A DNA stretch of 64,000 bases from Oidiodendron maius Zn (lineage: Eukaryota > Ascomycota > Leotiomycetes > Myxotrichaceae), in the NCBI GenBank assembly GCA_000827325.1, contig KN832874.1:1720721-1784720 (forward strand). Reading direction: 5' to 3'. Positions 43,872-56,258 of the stretch are shown here, piece by piece. The translations under genes were made by a program, and so were the position numbers. Each line of letters opens with the position of its first letter. Within the stretch, counting starts at the first letter, position 1. A model generated the notes under the pieces. The model did no database searches. It had not been told where the DNA came from and worked only from the letters and a program-made list of their open reading frames with translations.

Positions 43872-45527
43872 ATGAAGTGGACTGCTACAGCATTACTCCT
43901 GCTCGCGCTCCTTGGCCGAGGTGAGTCGCTGGAAGTCGATGTTGCTTCAATTAGCAAATGTAGCGTCGCTGTATGTGAACCTGGGTCATCTCGTACATAT
44001 AATTTCTGACTGATGTAAAATTACAGTGCACAGAATTAGCTCTGGCGTTGCGCGACAAAGTCTCGCTGCCCCAAAACTCCACGTACGAGCTCGAGGATTT
44101 CCAATACTGGTCTAACCAGCAATCCAGCCAGCGGCCGACCTGTCGCGTAACTCCAAGCTGTGCGGAGGATGTTTCCTTGACCTTGACAATCCTCAAGGCA
44201 AATAACTGCCAGTTTGCGGTCAAGAGTGGTGGCCATGCTTCCTTCGCGGGTGCGTCCAATATCGATGGCGCTGTAACCATCGATCTAAGAAACCTCAACG
44301 AGCTAGTAGTCTCAGAGAGTAAGACAGAGGTATCGGTGGGTGCTGGTATGGTCTGGTCGTCCGTCTATCTGGAATTAGATGCTCGAAATCTGAGCGTTGT
44401 TGGAGGAAGGTCTGGCGCCATTGGTGTTGGAGGACTTACTCTAGGAGGCGGGATATCATTCTTCTCCGGGAGATACGGGTGGGCCTGTGATAACGTGAAC
44501 AATTACGAAGTAATTTTCTTGAAATCTACCTTTATCTTTCCATCTCTAACCCCAATTATTCAGGTAGTGTTTGCTGATGGATCCATCCATGATGTAAACG
44601 AGAAGTCCTTTCCAGATCTCTACTTCGCCCTTCGAGGAGGCGGCAACAACTTCGGCATTGTTACGCGCTTTGACCTTGCTTCCTTCGAACAGGGCAAGAT
44701 GTTAGGTGGCCAAACTCTCTACACAGCAGATAATATGCCTGCACTAAACACAGCTCTCTACAACTTTAACATCAACCACTACAAGGACCCCTACGGTGCC
44801 GTCATCTTGGCGTACGTCTATGTTCCCGCAGAAGGAATCTTCCTCGCCAGCGTTGATCTTGAATATGGCAAACCCGAGTCAAACCCAGCCATCCTCGCCA
44901 ACTTCACCGCTATCCCCAGCATTGAGACCACTGCCCGTATTACCAACTTGACAGACCTTACGATAGAGTTAAACAGTACCCAACCATCCGGCTTCAGAGA
45001 GACATTCTGGGTGTTCATGGTACACAATGATGTTCAAATTTTGACGGATATCCAAGCTTTGTTCGCATCACAAATACCTGCTATCGCTAACGCTAGTGGT
45101 CTGTTACCAGCCTTGGTTATGCAGCCCATCTCCACGGCTATCACATCGCACTTCACCTCGAACGGCGGTAACGCCTTGGGTATCACGGCCGCAGATGGTG
45201 CCCTTCTTCGTATGTGCCTTCTCCTCTTTCCACACCAATCTAACACTCTGCTTCATAGTGATCAATATCTCCATAGCATGGACGGACATTGCGGACGATG
45301 ACCGCATTATGGAGTTCGCGGCCAACTTCATCTCCAGCGGTGTCGCACTCGCCAAGTCTCGAAACTTGGCGCACAGGTATATTTACCAGAACTACGCTGC
45401 CGCCCCACAGGACGTATTCACTGGATATGGTCCGATAAACAAGGCGAGACTGCAGGCCATACATCAGAAGTATGACCCGACGAACGTGTTTACAAAGTTG
45501 CAGCCGGGATATTTTAAGATTAATTAG
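43872..45527 (+). CDS. Secreted FAD-linked oxidase (BBE-like, FAD_binding_4)
   Basis: Exons 43872..43970, 44027..44509, 44564..45209 and 45259..45527 give 498 residues. MKWTATALLLLALLGRGESL is a signal peptide. The FAD domain has CRVTPSCAEDVSLTLTILK, VKSGGHASFAGASN with the His that is covalently linked to FAD, and GVGGLTLGGGISFFSGRYGW. The substrate domain ends with the BBE motif: RYIYQNYAAAPQDVFTGYG, then KYDPTNVFTKLQPGYFK. Family members oxidise alcohols, sugars or metabolite intermediates with oxygen, often in secondary pathways. The second intron (44510-44563) is 54 nt without a stop, so the frame stays open if it is retained; splicing restores NNYEVVFADGS. An upstream ATG at 43797 is less likely as start. 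Confidence 0.88.
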
Positions 45528-47009
45528 GAAATGATGGACGAGAGGCTATTAAAGAAGATAGAAATCGAGAGAACGATGGAGAGTATCTATCTTACATGAT
45601 ATTTACTGTCGTTATAATACATCATTCTCTCTACAGAATACAGTGAGAATTAGTTCCCGAACGAGATTTTTTGCCCATTAGTGACACACATATCTGCCTT
45701 TAGTCGTCCGCTGAAGAAGTATTCTCGTTTCCATGGGAGCCATTAGTTGGGTTGGTCAAGGTCTGCGCTCGATTTAGAAGTTCATAATAGTGAAAGACAT
45801 CAGGAATGGGCTTGGATCTGGATTAAGTCAACTAAATGGTAAGGGTTACACAGATGCGTACTCCCTAATATATAGACTTAAGGCTCCTTAAAACGTCTCC
45901 CAACTATGAGAGCCTTGACCCACACTCCGGACTGCCATCGCCATAATTAATATTATGGAATTTAAAAGGACTGAAGGTTTTAATGCGTACTCGTAATCAA
46001 TTCCAGCCTTCTGTAAATGCTTACATATACGGCAGCTTATTGCAATCGCGTCGTAGAATCCATAAGACGAGGTATGGTGCACGAGAGTTTCGCGCAGTGC
46101 TTTGATTGGAGCAGGACTGTCTCTAGCTTGGGCTTGCACTGACAACAGAACATGTGTGCTTGCCTCACAGAGCATATTTAAGGGTTGCAAATAGGGAATC
46201 AGAATTGGTTGTTGTTCCGTCTAATATCCAAACAACAATTACAGCACACTCCGACCTTTTGCCTCGCGAACACATGGCTCCACGTCGTAAGTATAATGGA
46301 ACTAGTGCATGACTTTCGCTAATGATTGAATATCTGTTGCTAAGTTACGAGGTACCATACATACCTTCATGAGCCACCGACTCTCGGCTCGGAGTGTGTA
46401 CGGGAAAGTTCGGCGTGTATCGTACTTAAGATGTTGATTAAACGGAATTCAAGAACCACTTCGCAGAGAAGAGCTCGAAGAAGGGCTGATTTCTCCGATG
46501 TCTGGGATTGTCCTGTGGATACTGATTCAGACATACTACAAAGGTGTTTTCCCTAAACCGAATTGGGCCATTGGCGAAGGAAACATGTGATCCCGATCCT
46601 CAAATATATTCTAAGGTTGTCCATACTATCAGGCGAGATTCGGAGCCGATGATAAAAGGCTAGATGAGGCAGCGAGCCAGTCTTTTAATCCTTATAGCAA
46701 GGGTGGTTGAGGTTAGACCCTTCGATAGACAGTTTTGGAATGTGGCAAATAAAGAGGGATTTATACCTCAAGGGTTCTAGTACGCCTTGCAATTATCCCA
46801 TACGAAAAGGGTCTAGAGACCTGGAATCTGGGCGAAGGGGCCATGTAAGTGGGCACGTGCCGGCTTTCTGATACACCTCAGCCACAGCCACAGCCACAGG
46901 CATACCCCCATTGCTTGATGGCAGCCTCGCACAGCCTCATATACCAAGTTATTTAATCATTGCATCGATTGAGTTCTCTCTTTCATGTGGTCGTGGAAAG
47001 TTCTGCAAT
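45528..47009. other. Intergenic, no gene seen
   Basis: About 1.5 kb. A 100-codon minus frame (45888-46190) shows no motif. A short hexamer repeat cagccacagccacagccaca lies at 46878-46897, shortly before the next gene. Confidence 0.4.
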
Positions 47010-50000
47010 ATGAACACTCTGCAAAAGCAATCGCCCCATAATTTGATCAAAGATTATAACATCCATTTTGACGGACCCATTGACCAAGATCAATGGCCAC
47101 CTGCACACTTCCAGACCTTCAGCAATATTCAAAAGCTAGGCCGCACAGGGTTCGTTGCGTTTCGGGAAAGTATTACCATTGATTCGGAGGATAAGCCATG
47201 GAGAGGACAAACTAGACGTCGGGCCGAAAGAATCGTGAATTTAGCAAAAATATGTCGCGAAGGAAGGAAAAACGAGCCAGGTTGGAGGCTGTCAGTGGAG
47301 TCCGAGATCTTGGCTCGCTTCACAATTGAAGTCGCATGTCGCAGGTGTCGAGCACGATTATGGCGCTCGGAGTTGGAGGCCACCGCGAGTTCCTTGGATC
47401 GATTCTCCGAATCCTTGGAGGAGCGGCAGAAGAAGCGCATACCGTGCTCATGTCGTCCAGGAAAACGCGGTGTAGATGGGTATGTTTACGACTTTCAGCA
47501 GTTGGTCTTAAAGATACTAATTTGGGAACAGGCTCGAGCAGGGTGTTAACCTACTGTTTGATGACCGTGCTGAAGAGGGAATTATTCTAGAAAGCGCTTT
47601 GCAATCCGTCATGCAAAAAAAGGAACAAAAGCCAGACCGTGTTTATGGTCTTCGGATGACAAAACGGTTAGAGAGGCTATTAAAATGGACTGAGGACAAG
47701 AGGGCGGCTGCTGCAGGTAAAATGATTGGAGAGACCATCAAAAGCACACCCTTTCGACCCGATGGCGACCCACTTGTCTTTCCCTTCCTCGCTCTTGAAG
47801 CAAAGTCCGAGAAAGGAAAAGATAGCTTTAGTGATGTCGAGACGCAGACAGCCTTTGTTATTCGCTCATTGTTAGAACTGCAGGAAGATTTACGGAAAGC
47901 CGCCGGGGAAGACAGCGAGTGGGAAAGTGGCCCCTTGGTATGGTTTCTAGCCAATAAGGGAGAGCAGTGGCGAGTGGCTGCGGCTTACATTGAATATCAA
48001 AATGGCGTTCGACATTATGTGAGTATAACACTACTGCGCATAGAACTAATTGCTAACAATAGTCAGCGAATTGTGGATCTTTGGGATGGGAGAATTATCT
48101 CAACTGATGGGGCACTGCAACTTTTATTAATTGTGGACTACATCTTCGACTGGGCCAGAGATATATATCGAGAAGCCATCGTGGAAGAACTACGAAGTCT
48201 CGCAGCAACCAATTCTACCAGTCTGGGGAACGATAGCAACGTTTTTTCGCTACAAGACCACATTGATTTCTTGTCCGAACTTCCTCTAATACATGAATTA
48301 AGTGAAGACGAGGATAACGACTCCATGAATCCTAATCAAATCACCGAAATTAGTAACCAGGATCATCTCAGAGCTTTTGATTCCCAGACTGGAGTACTTC
48401 GCGACGTCAGCTACATTCGATCTCGCTTTTTGGCCCTTCATATCACTGAAGACAACTTATCCGTTCTCATGAAATCAATGACGACACCAGAAAAAGCTCA
48501 AAAAACAGCGGAGAGCATATTACGATGCCTCAGAGACTCGTGGCGTGTAACGCGCGAAGCAATTGATACGATTGAACTGAGATGGACTGGCAAAGATCGC
48601 GAAAATATGAGCTTATATAGCCCGAAAAAAGTGTTCTTCATCACGGTGACTGTGTCAGCCTACCTATCGCCCGACTGGGAACAAACGAGAGAGCTCTGTT
48701 GTCTTGCAGTTTCAGAAGGTGTCCTGGAGGAGCTTTTCCAACACGCGAACTTGAAGAACAATGGACGTTTCCCGCCCCTAGATTCCCCATGGGTAAATGA
48801 CGATAAATTTGTCTCGATGTTTGAGGGATACTTGACCATGTCCGTGAAGGATACTCTTTTTGCTGCTATCTCTCGGGCATGTGTGTCTACTAAAATTTTC
48901 GCAAATCCTGCCAAAACAGCGCCTCGTAACGTTTATTATGTCGTGGAATCAGCTGAACGCATACCAGGTGCTACAAAATACCGACTTGATGCTGCTGTTA
49001 TGCCGGACTCTCACGCATATGCTCGCGGGTTAGTCTCGTCAATTTACAACCTGCATAAAATTGGTAGAAATGAGCCATCGTCGTCCATTCTTCGGATATC
49101 TACAAGGCTTGATAAACAAAGTCGGATGAAGAAGAGTATACCAGAATGTTTATGGCCATTTCCGCAATCTTCAGCCACCTCAGATGATCACCAACAAGAC
49201 ATCATCTTTGTTACATCGAAAAATCCTGGCAACGTACCCCAGTATGCGGAGTTATGTCTTTTCCTGGTGGACATGTCAAGAATAGACGATATTATTAATC
49301 AGAACAGCCTAGAAGTGTTCAGTACTGCCTGTACATTCCAAGCAAGCAGAATGGATACCAAGCCAGGTTGGGGTGCCGGATGGAACAGAACTGACGTGCA
49401 AATGAACGATACAGACTTTTTGGACGCTAAGACAAACTTTCTCAGTCACTTAAGAGAATTGGAAAGTTTCACAAAATATACGAAAGGAAAGGCTGTGGAG
49501 CGATCCGCTCCTGCAAAGGTTTGGAAGCCGAGGAAGAAATATTCGAATTATGTTATGGCAATGTCTCAGCCTCAATCTTTTCTGGATGTCGTGGATTTCC
49601 AAAGCAGGATGGCAACCAGAGGCAATCGGGTTTCTTCTGTCACGGAATTGGATCGCTCATTCTCTCAGGCTGAGCTCCGTAAATTTGCACTGGAGGGGCC
49701 CGGCATAGAAGAAGATGAATCTTCAGGGACTTCTGAGACACCATCAGTTCCAGATTCTATTACGAATAATCTGCCCGGCCGATTTCAAAACACATCTGAC
49801 CGAGAGAAATCCTCTTCAACAGGTACTATACACAAATTGCACGTGGACAAAATTGATAAATCCCGGGAGATAAATCCTGGTTCGAGGAAGGGGAAATCTG
49901 TTGATAGAGGAGAGAAAAATCATGAACGCGGGGACAATGAACAATTGACAGATCGAGACAAAGGTAATAATGCGTCCGTCTCCAGTTCAGAGAAGCTACC

Positions 50001-50178
50001 AGCACTTGTACTCCGTGATCGTGTTCCAAAACGTCATTTTGATGATTCAGACGCGGGGATAGGTCCCTCCTCACAACTCTCGCCCAAGAGGCCAAGGAGC
50101 CGACCACAGTTTGACAATGATTATCTCGATGATGAAGAGTTAAGTTTTCTGCTAGAAAATGGCTGTTTCGCAAATTAG
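47010..50178 (+). CDS. Large PD-(D/E)XK nuclease-like fungal protein
   Basis: Exons 47010..47479, 47532..48018 and 48067..50178 sum to 1022 residues. The first intron joins GVDG to LEQGVNLLFDDRAEEGII. A block around residues 215-330 (DGDPLVFPFLALEAKSEKGK, SDVETQTAFVIRSLLELQ, GPLVWFLANKGEQWRV, IVDLWDGRIISTDGALQL) fits a restriction-endonuclease-like fold; D...EAK would supply the metal site. About 650 further residues are unrecognised; the last 180 are charged and disordered with SPKRPRSRPQ, a likely nuclear signal. The 48-nt intron at 48019-48066 has no stop, so retention keeps the frame. Nuclease activity is inference. Such proteins are multicopy in many ascomycetes. Confidence 0.7.
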
Positions 50179-50389
50179 GATCCCAACTCTGGGTGTCATT
50201 TAAGATGGAGTGGAAGCACATACTGGCCATTAAGACTGGTAAATGGTGGATGGGATGTATGAATTAGTTCAGTTATATAAACTCCTTTTCCATAGTCTCC
50301 ACTTTGATATATAAATATTAGTATATATTTGGATTTAGCTTTTGTTAAAAGGCCATTTAGTATTCGCTAGTGGCTAGAGGGAAGCTCCC

Positions 50390-51145
50390 TTACTGTCCAA
50401 CCGGCTGAAGGCGGATGAGGAGTGGATGCTTGTCCCAGACTTTGTATGACTTCTGATTTAACCAGTCGAATGAGGAGTCTGTAAGAGTTATGTCGAAGTG
50501 CCAGAGAACAGAGGAGAGTATAAAACGCATTTCATGCCAGGCAAGACTATAAAATGGTATTAATACTGGGTGTTTACATAGCAGCCGGTACCTAGTTCAA
50601 CAGAATGGGAACATACTTCATACCTATGCAATTCCTTGGTCCAGGGGATATGTCCGAAACACAATGCTGAGAGCCATTGCTTTAGAGTAACTTGGCAAAT
50701 CACTTGCCCAAGGACCATATTCACCGCTCTTAAGCATTCCTAGAGGTTCACCGAAGGTAAGATCCGCCATAATGTTGAAAGTAGTAAAGTTATATATGCG
50801 CGCAAAATCTACTGGTTCATTCCCAGGGTTTTTAGCTTGCTCATAGAGGAGCTAAATGAGTGTCTGCACATAGCAACGGATAAGCGGCTCCTGTTCCTTT
50901 AGAGCCCGATTAGAAAAGGCATGCGAAAAGATGCGCAGTTGGCGGCTGTGACTTTTATCGTCCGCTCGGGTTATGCCTCTTTCAGACTCTTTAAGATCTG
51001 GCTCTAAAGTTATGTAATGTACTCTAAATGTCTACCGGTGAGGACCGCGGGGGCAAAAGATGTCTTTCCATGCTCGACACTCAACAAAACTGAGTTCGTT
51101 AGGACCAGTCCGCACTATGGGGCCGAATTCCTCACGCACTATCAC
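50390..51145 (-). pseudogene. Cytochrome P450 relic
   Basis: Pieces of a fungal P450 appear in order on the minus strand. EFGPIVRTGPNELSFVECRA and AWKDIFAPAVLTGRHLEYI (about 51020-51135) are the B-C region. SHSRQLRIFSHAFSNRALKE (about 50900) is the C helix. FTTFNIMADLTFGEPLGMLK (about 50760) is the E-F region. WHEMRFILSSVLWHFDITL with YKVWDKHPLLIRLQPVGQ (50390-50545) is the C-terminal sheet. Everything from the I helix to the heme-binding Cys loop is missing, and stops interrupt the frame (one within VQTLI/LLYEQ), so no working enzyme is possible. It is the host's own gene, decayed, beside a broken regulator. Confidence 0.75.
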
Positions 51146-51894
51146 ATACGTATACTACTAGTCTCGGCCGTATCATACCTGTCGCAGCCGTATACAGGAA
51201 CCCATACCTCCTTTGTACTATACATTGAATATGAATTAGAATCATTATCCGGTACAGGAAATGGGGGGTTTCTAAGCCTACGATAGGATTAGGTTACTTA
51301 GGGTAAGCGCTGACAACTAAAGTCCCGACCAGACCAAGATGTAATTATTAAACCACTAATTTTAATTTATTGCAAGATAAATGACGGAACTGTTTAGCTA
51401 CGCTTGTATTAATATTGCTGACCGAATGTACTATGTAATGGACAATCGGCAATGCATAAATTCAAGTCGTTACTGCACTTCACCCTGAGTTGGTTTAACT
51501 TACAACTTACCAAGACTATTTATTCCCTATGCTGCAATCCATATTTCTCCGCGGCTTCCTTTCCGTGTATCGTGCGGTGATGCATTTCATTGATGACTAG
51601 GTAACTACAGTACACTGTAACAATCACAAACCAACTATCACGTGATATATAGTAGTGGCTCGCTTTCCGCCTTCCGCTTTTCCGGAGATCTCCTCCGGTC
51701 TGACGTCACTGGACCAGGGGAAGCGAGTTGTTTTCTTTTGGTTTCCATCAGATTCCGTTGGCCAAGTAACTGAATATATGCTTTTCCTGATCCGTCTCTT
51801 CCCTCCATGCGACTGCGGCAAGACTCGACCCGATCACTAGAATCTTTCTACAAGATTGAACGATAACGACATTAAGAGCAAGCAGTCCCGGGAA
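51146..51894. other. Intergenic, no gene seen
   Basis: About 750 bp upstream of both the P450 relic and the broken Zn2Cys6 gene. The first 100 bp may contain the lost P450 N-terminus. The last 230 bp are CT-rich as expected of a leader. No gene seen. Confidence 0.4.
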
Positions 51895-53900
51895 ATGCGA
51901 AAGCGCAGAGATTCTTCTTCTGTAACTAAGACAGCCTGCAACGAGTGCCGGAAAGGCAGAGCCAAGGTTGCTTCATCAATGTGATCCTCGTGCTGAACGC
52001 CCTGCTAACACGACCAACAGTGTGACGGAAAGAAGCCATGTGGATGATGTACATCGAAAGGTGGACGGATTTGCGAATATGACATTCCAGTGCACGTCCG
52101 AAAGGAAGATATGAGACACGAGATAAAGGAGTTGCGAAAACGCCGCCAACTCAGCGAGAAGATCCTTGACTTGCTCGCATCCGGAGACCAGTCGAGCTTC
52201 ATCATCCGCAAGCTGCAGCTGCATGAGCCACTGGAAGATATCATCGAGCAGCTAGACGCCTGCAGTCCTGCCGCTGGGAGCATCCAGTCCGGACCTTCGT
52301 CGCAAGCACGGCGCGATTCAGCCGAAACCAACAGAACGGACTGGATCGAGACCGAGGACACAGTCAAGATGGAGGGCGTGTTGCATGGCCTAGATGACAC
52401 CGGGATACACTCTTTTAAGCAGGGCAGCCGATGGACTGAAGTCCCTTTGAGTGATACAGTCATCGAGCATCTCCTTCTCTTATACTTCTGCTGGGAGTAC
52501 CCAATCTTCTCAGGCCTCTCGAAACCCCATTTTGCCCGGGATTTCAACGCTGGACAAGGCGCAAACTGCTCATCTCTACTTGTCAACGGAATTTTAGCTG
52601 TCGGCTGCCTATTTTCAGACCAGGTCGAGGCTAGGATGGACCCAGAAGATAGCGATTCAGCTGGTATGCACTGCTACCTCGAGGCGGAGCGACTCCTGTC
52701 ACTGTGTCGCGGAGAGCAATCCGTGACTGTAGTGCAGGGCATGTGCCTGATGTCGAATTGGAACGCAAGCCGAGGAGACTACCGGAAAGCGCGCTACTAT
52801 GCTGGACAGGCGATACGGACAGCAGTCGAGATGGGCCTGCATCAGGAGAGCGACTTTAGTGACCTGCCAGACGATACGCGCGAGGTACGCTACACCGCAT
52901 TCTGGGGCGCGTTCATGCTAGATCAGTAAGTCGAACCCACCCCCCTATACACTGACTAGACACACCTATAAACCGGTCTACTTCCTCACAGGGCTTGGTC
53001 GCTTGTTACGGGATGCCTTCCGCACATTTCTCAGGATGGCGTTTTAGTTCCGGAGCCTACTACCTTTGATATTGGTAAGTCAATGGAGTGGGTTCCCTAT
53101 ACGGGGGATCAGATAGCAAAAATGCCAGATCTCCGCCAACCTAGTGATATGCGTGCAGTGTATAAGAGTCTTTGTGAACTGTCAACCATTATCCACAGCA
53201 CTCTTTATGTAACGTATGCAGGTGCAGGCTCGGTCCATAGTAGGGACGTCCTCGACCTATATACGCGGATGTTGGGCTGGTACAGCTCCTTGCCGAAGGT
53301 GCTAAGACTTGGCGAAAACTCAACTCCCTCTGTCCTCCTCATACAGTAAGTGATAAGTGATATTGAGAGAGTACCTGAATCGTCCTAACGCTATTGCCGC
53401 ACAGTATGTACTACCACTTCAGCATTATCCTTACCTTCTACCCGCTCATGAGCCTCCCCTTTCTCGACTTAAACATCTCTGCCCTCGACGTCTGTAAGGA
53501 TGCCGCGGATGCCATCATTGCTCTTGTCCGATCCTATGAGAGTCTGCATGGACTGCGTCGAACACCTTGCTTCCTCCCTTATATAATCTTTGCCTCCGGG
53601 ATCGCGCATCTAAGGGCTGCCAAACCGAAGATCAACCCTATCGATACCTTGATTCAATCTGCACAGGAGGTGGCTGTCCTGCAGCTTATCTCTATGTGTC
53701 ACAGGTCTTCCAGGCTTGCATGTCGAGTCTTGCTGAGCCGAGCATTGCATACCAGCGCACCTAGCGGAGGTCATAATGGGGACTCAAAGGCAGATGTACA
53801 GCCTCTATGGCAGCCATTCGCGAGGACAATGACCTGGCAAGCGACAGATTCAAAGAGTCGAGATCCTTCTATTGAAGGACTTGCCCGGATGCACGTCTAA
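51895..53900 (+). pseudogene. Zn2Cys6 transcription factor with a stop in its zinc cluster
   Basis: Exons 51895..51966, 52021..52925, 52992..53345 and 53405..53900 fit together without any frame shift over 608 codons. The zinc cluster reads CNECRKGRAKC, then DGKKPCG, a TGA (52045-52047), then CTSKGRICEY. The stop replaces the residue between the fourth and fifth cysteines, where Arg is usual; CGA to TGA would be one C-to-T change. The rest looks well preserved: coiled linker, LLLLYFCWEYPIFSGLSKPH and GDYRKARYYAGQAIRTAVEM of the fungal-specific factor domain. As written only a 32-residue peptide, or a protein without the DNA-binding part from a downstream ATG, could be made. Confidence 0.75.
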
Positions 53901-54642
53901 AACTATACCTCTGTATCCCTGTACTAATACGTTATATTGTAGTATCAGAACTCAATACGGAAACGATTGCATAGTAAGATATTTTATTATATGTTATTGA
54001 CTAGGGCTTCAAGCACATATGTCACGATGTCTCAGAAGCAGTGGCAATATACGCAATAGCATACGACTGTATAGTCGTAATGGCTTACGCATGTTGCCAC
54101 ATAAGCAGGCTTATAATAAGCGTTGCGCTCTGTAGTCTAAACCCCTTAGTTGTCTCTGCATCACTTAAGTTATCCACTGCTTTCAGCATTCTGCTATGCC
54201 GAAAGCCTATAGTCAATATAACTGAGTTTCACCTTGATTCACGATTACGACCTGCGCAACACCTTCCTATATTGACCCTTTATTTCTGGCCAATATATGT
54301 TTAACGCGAGTGTGGATTAGATATACAAATAAGAATGCTTTCTCTTTATTTATCCTTAATCTCTCTCTCGTACTCTTACCTCATCACCATAGCTATAGCA
54401 ACATTTCTTCTAGACAATTACCCATCTAATTCATAACTGCCTCAAATATCCTCAACGGGAAGGGCTACCAACGATGGTTTTACAGGCCTCGCACTTCTTA
54501 CATGTTATGTGCTAAGCAAACATGCTGGATCTTAAACTAGCTAATTGTAATAGCACTAGTTCTTGAAGATTCTTAGTTAATGCAAAATCATAGAGTGTTT
54601 TGCACTGAAGCCGGTTTCTCCTCTTATTGTAGCAAGAATATA
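53901..54642. other. Intergenic, no gene seen
   Basis: About 740 bp, AT-rich. An 87-codon plus frame (54041-54304) has hydrophobic runs but no motif. Tail-to-tail region between the broken regulator and the BTB fragment. Confidence 0.4.
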
Positions 54643-54936
54643 TTACCTGTTCAAATAGTCGGAGAATATTTCCACAACCTCATACAGTTGAGAGTAGTTG
54701 ACCCATTCTGCCAGTTGGGCCAGAGTAAAGACAGGTACATTGCGCGGGATTTTCCTCGTCATCCCATGAACAATATACATCAAGATAATCAGGGCTTCTG
54801 CGTTATTAGATAACTTCATAACTAAGCTCCCTTTGGAGCGGAGGTCTCGGCCTTTAGGGAATGCGTCCAACAATAGCATGGTGTTGAACATAGCCGACGC
54901 TAGAATCAAATGCCTAGATGATACTCTTAAGTACAC
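54643..54936 (-). pseudogene. BTB/POZ domain fragment
   Basis: The frame reads YLRVSSRHLILASAMFNTML, then LSNNAEALIILMYIVHGMTR and LAQLAEWVNYSQLYEVVEIF, the central and C-terminal helices of the BTB/POZ fold as found in fungal BTB proteins. The opening strands (the usual D..l.v....) and the several hundred residues that normally follow are absent. It is either a truncated gene or the remaining exon of a decayed one. BTB proteins serve protein-protein contact, often with cullin-3 ligases. Confidence 0.55.
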
Positions 54937-55081
54937 AGTCTAAGTGGATTTAAGCACTAAATCCTCTCCTTGTCCTAACTGAGGTTTTCCCAAATCTAAT
55001 GAACCAACCTCCTTAATCCATGTCGGTTACTGGGAATCTAGAGATTCCTCATCGGGTGGGGGTTGAAACGGTGGTACCTTT

Positions 55082-55998
55082 TCAAGAGTAATTGATTCTC
55101 TGTCGCTTGTTTCTAGATTTGGGAGATCGTGAAGTACGGGTATGGTTTCGGTAGAGTAACATACCCTTATCGCACATTAACTTCCACGAGCGCCGCCAAA
55201 CACGCCATGGCTCGTAGACTATACTTTCTAGTCGAGGGAGTCTCTCCCATAAAGGCCGTAGTGCCGCCGGAGAAAAATGACGTCGAAGTTGTCGACGTAT
55301 CACAAAGCCTGTAACTACGTGAACCTCGGGGAGATTTTTCGGGAGGCCAGAGCAGAGCGGGGAGAAGAGTCGCAATATAGCTGACGCACGAGGAGCCTCG
55401 ATCTGGTGGCCATTAACCCAGCCGTGATTTGGGTCGTGCCATCTCGTGGTAGCTTTCTGCTGCTGGTTCAAATCTCCGACATCTTCACGTTCATGTCCAA
55501 AATAATAATTTTTGAACCAGTGTTCCGAGTCGCTGGGTGAATAGGCGTTTAGCTCTAATATCACACGACCTGTGGCCTGCCGAGTGCTAAGAACAGAAAA
55601 CAGCTTCAGTATAGTACGTGCAATAATAGATCTATGACGTGACGTGCATGAAATTGACTCAATCCACTGACAAGAGCGACAGGTATATCGTGGAAGCTCA
55701 ATATTTAGGCAGATGTATTGAACAAGATCGCTTTTCGGATAACCATAGATTCGAGTTCCTCGACGCATGATGCCTGTAATGTTAGTCGGTGGAAGTTCTT
55801 CCGTTCGACAACAGCCCGCCACTCTTTGCAAACAGCCGCACAAACCGCCCAGCCGCAATACTTTTGGCGTGAGATTTCCTCTAGGATCATAAGACGAATC
55901 TCCACAGGTAACAAAGCCCAGGAGCTACTAGTTCTTGTCTTTTTGGCGCTGCGAAGCGTTCGTCCACAGAAGGCATTATCGCCATGTCTCTTCGACAT
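55082..55998 (-). pseudogene. F-box protein gene with a frame break
   Basis: The start at 55998 (MSKRHGDNAFCG) leads to an F-box: SWALLPVEIRLMILEEISRQ, then CAAVCKEWRAVVERKNFHRL. The frame then ends shortly after VIRKAILF. From about 55735 homologous sequence continues one frame over (SDLVQYICLNIELPRYTCRS), running to RPLWERLPRLESIVYEPW and WKLMCDKG. The break falls at an aaaa run in cgaaaagcgat (near 55739); one base is missing relative to a continuous frame. Homopolymer error or true decay cannot be separated here. The family recruits targets to SCF ubiquitin ligases. A second, intact F-box gene lies just beyond. Confidence 0.6.
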
Positions 55999-56258
55999 GT
56001 TGAGATAGAAGTTTGCTAGCCGGTAATTGAGGAGGTAGAAATGGAGACAGCTTTGGAGTAAGGTAGTGTGAAGGGGATTTAGCGAGGGTTGGGGGAAGTA
56101 AGGATGTCATGGTATATTGAAGTGAAAATCACATCGTAATAGCTAATTCCCACTCAACCAGTAATAATACTAGTAGTATAGCTCTAGCAGTTTATAATTT
56201 ATTTTATTTATATCTTCGAATATAGAACTCTAAATAAGAGGCTTCATAATTCCTATGA

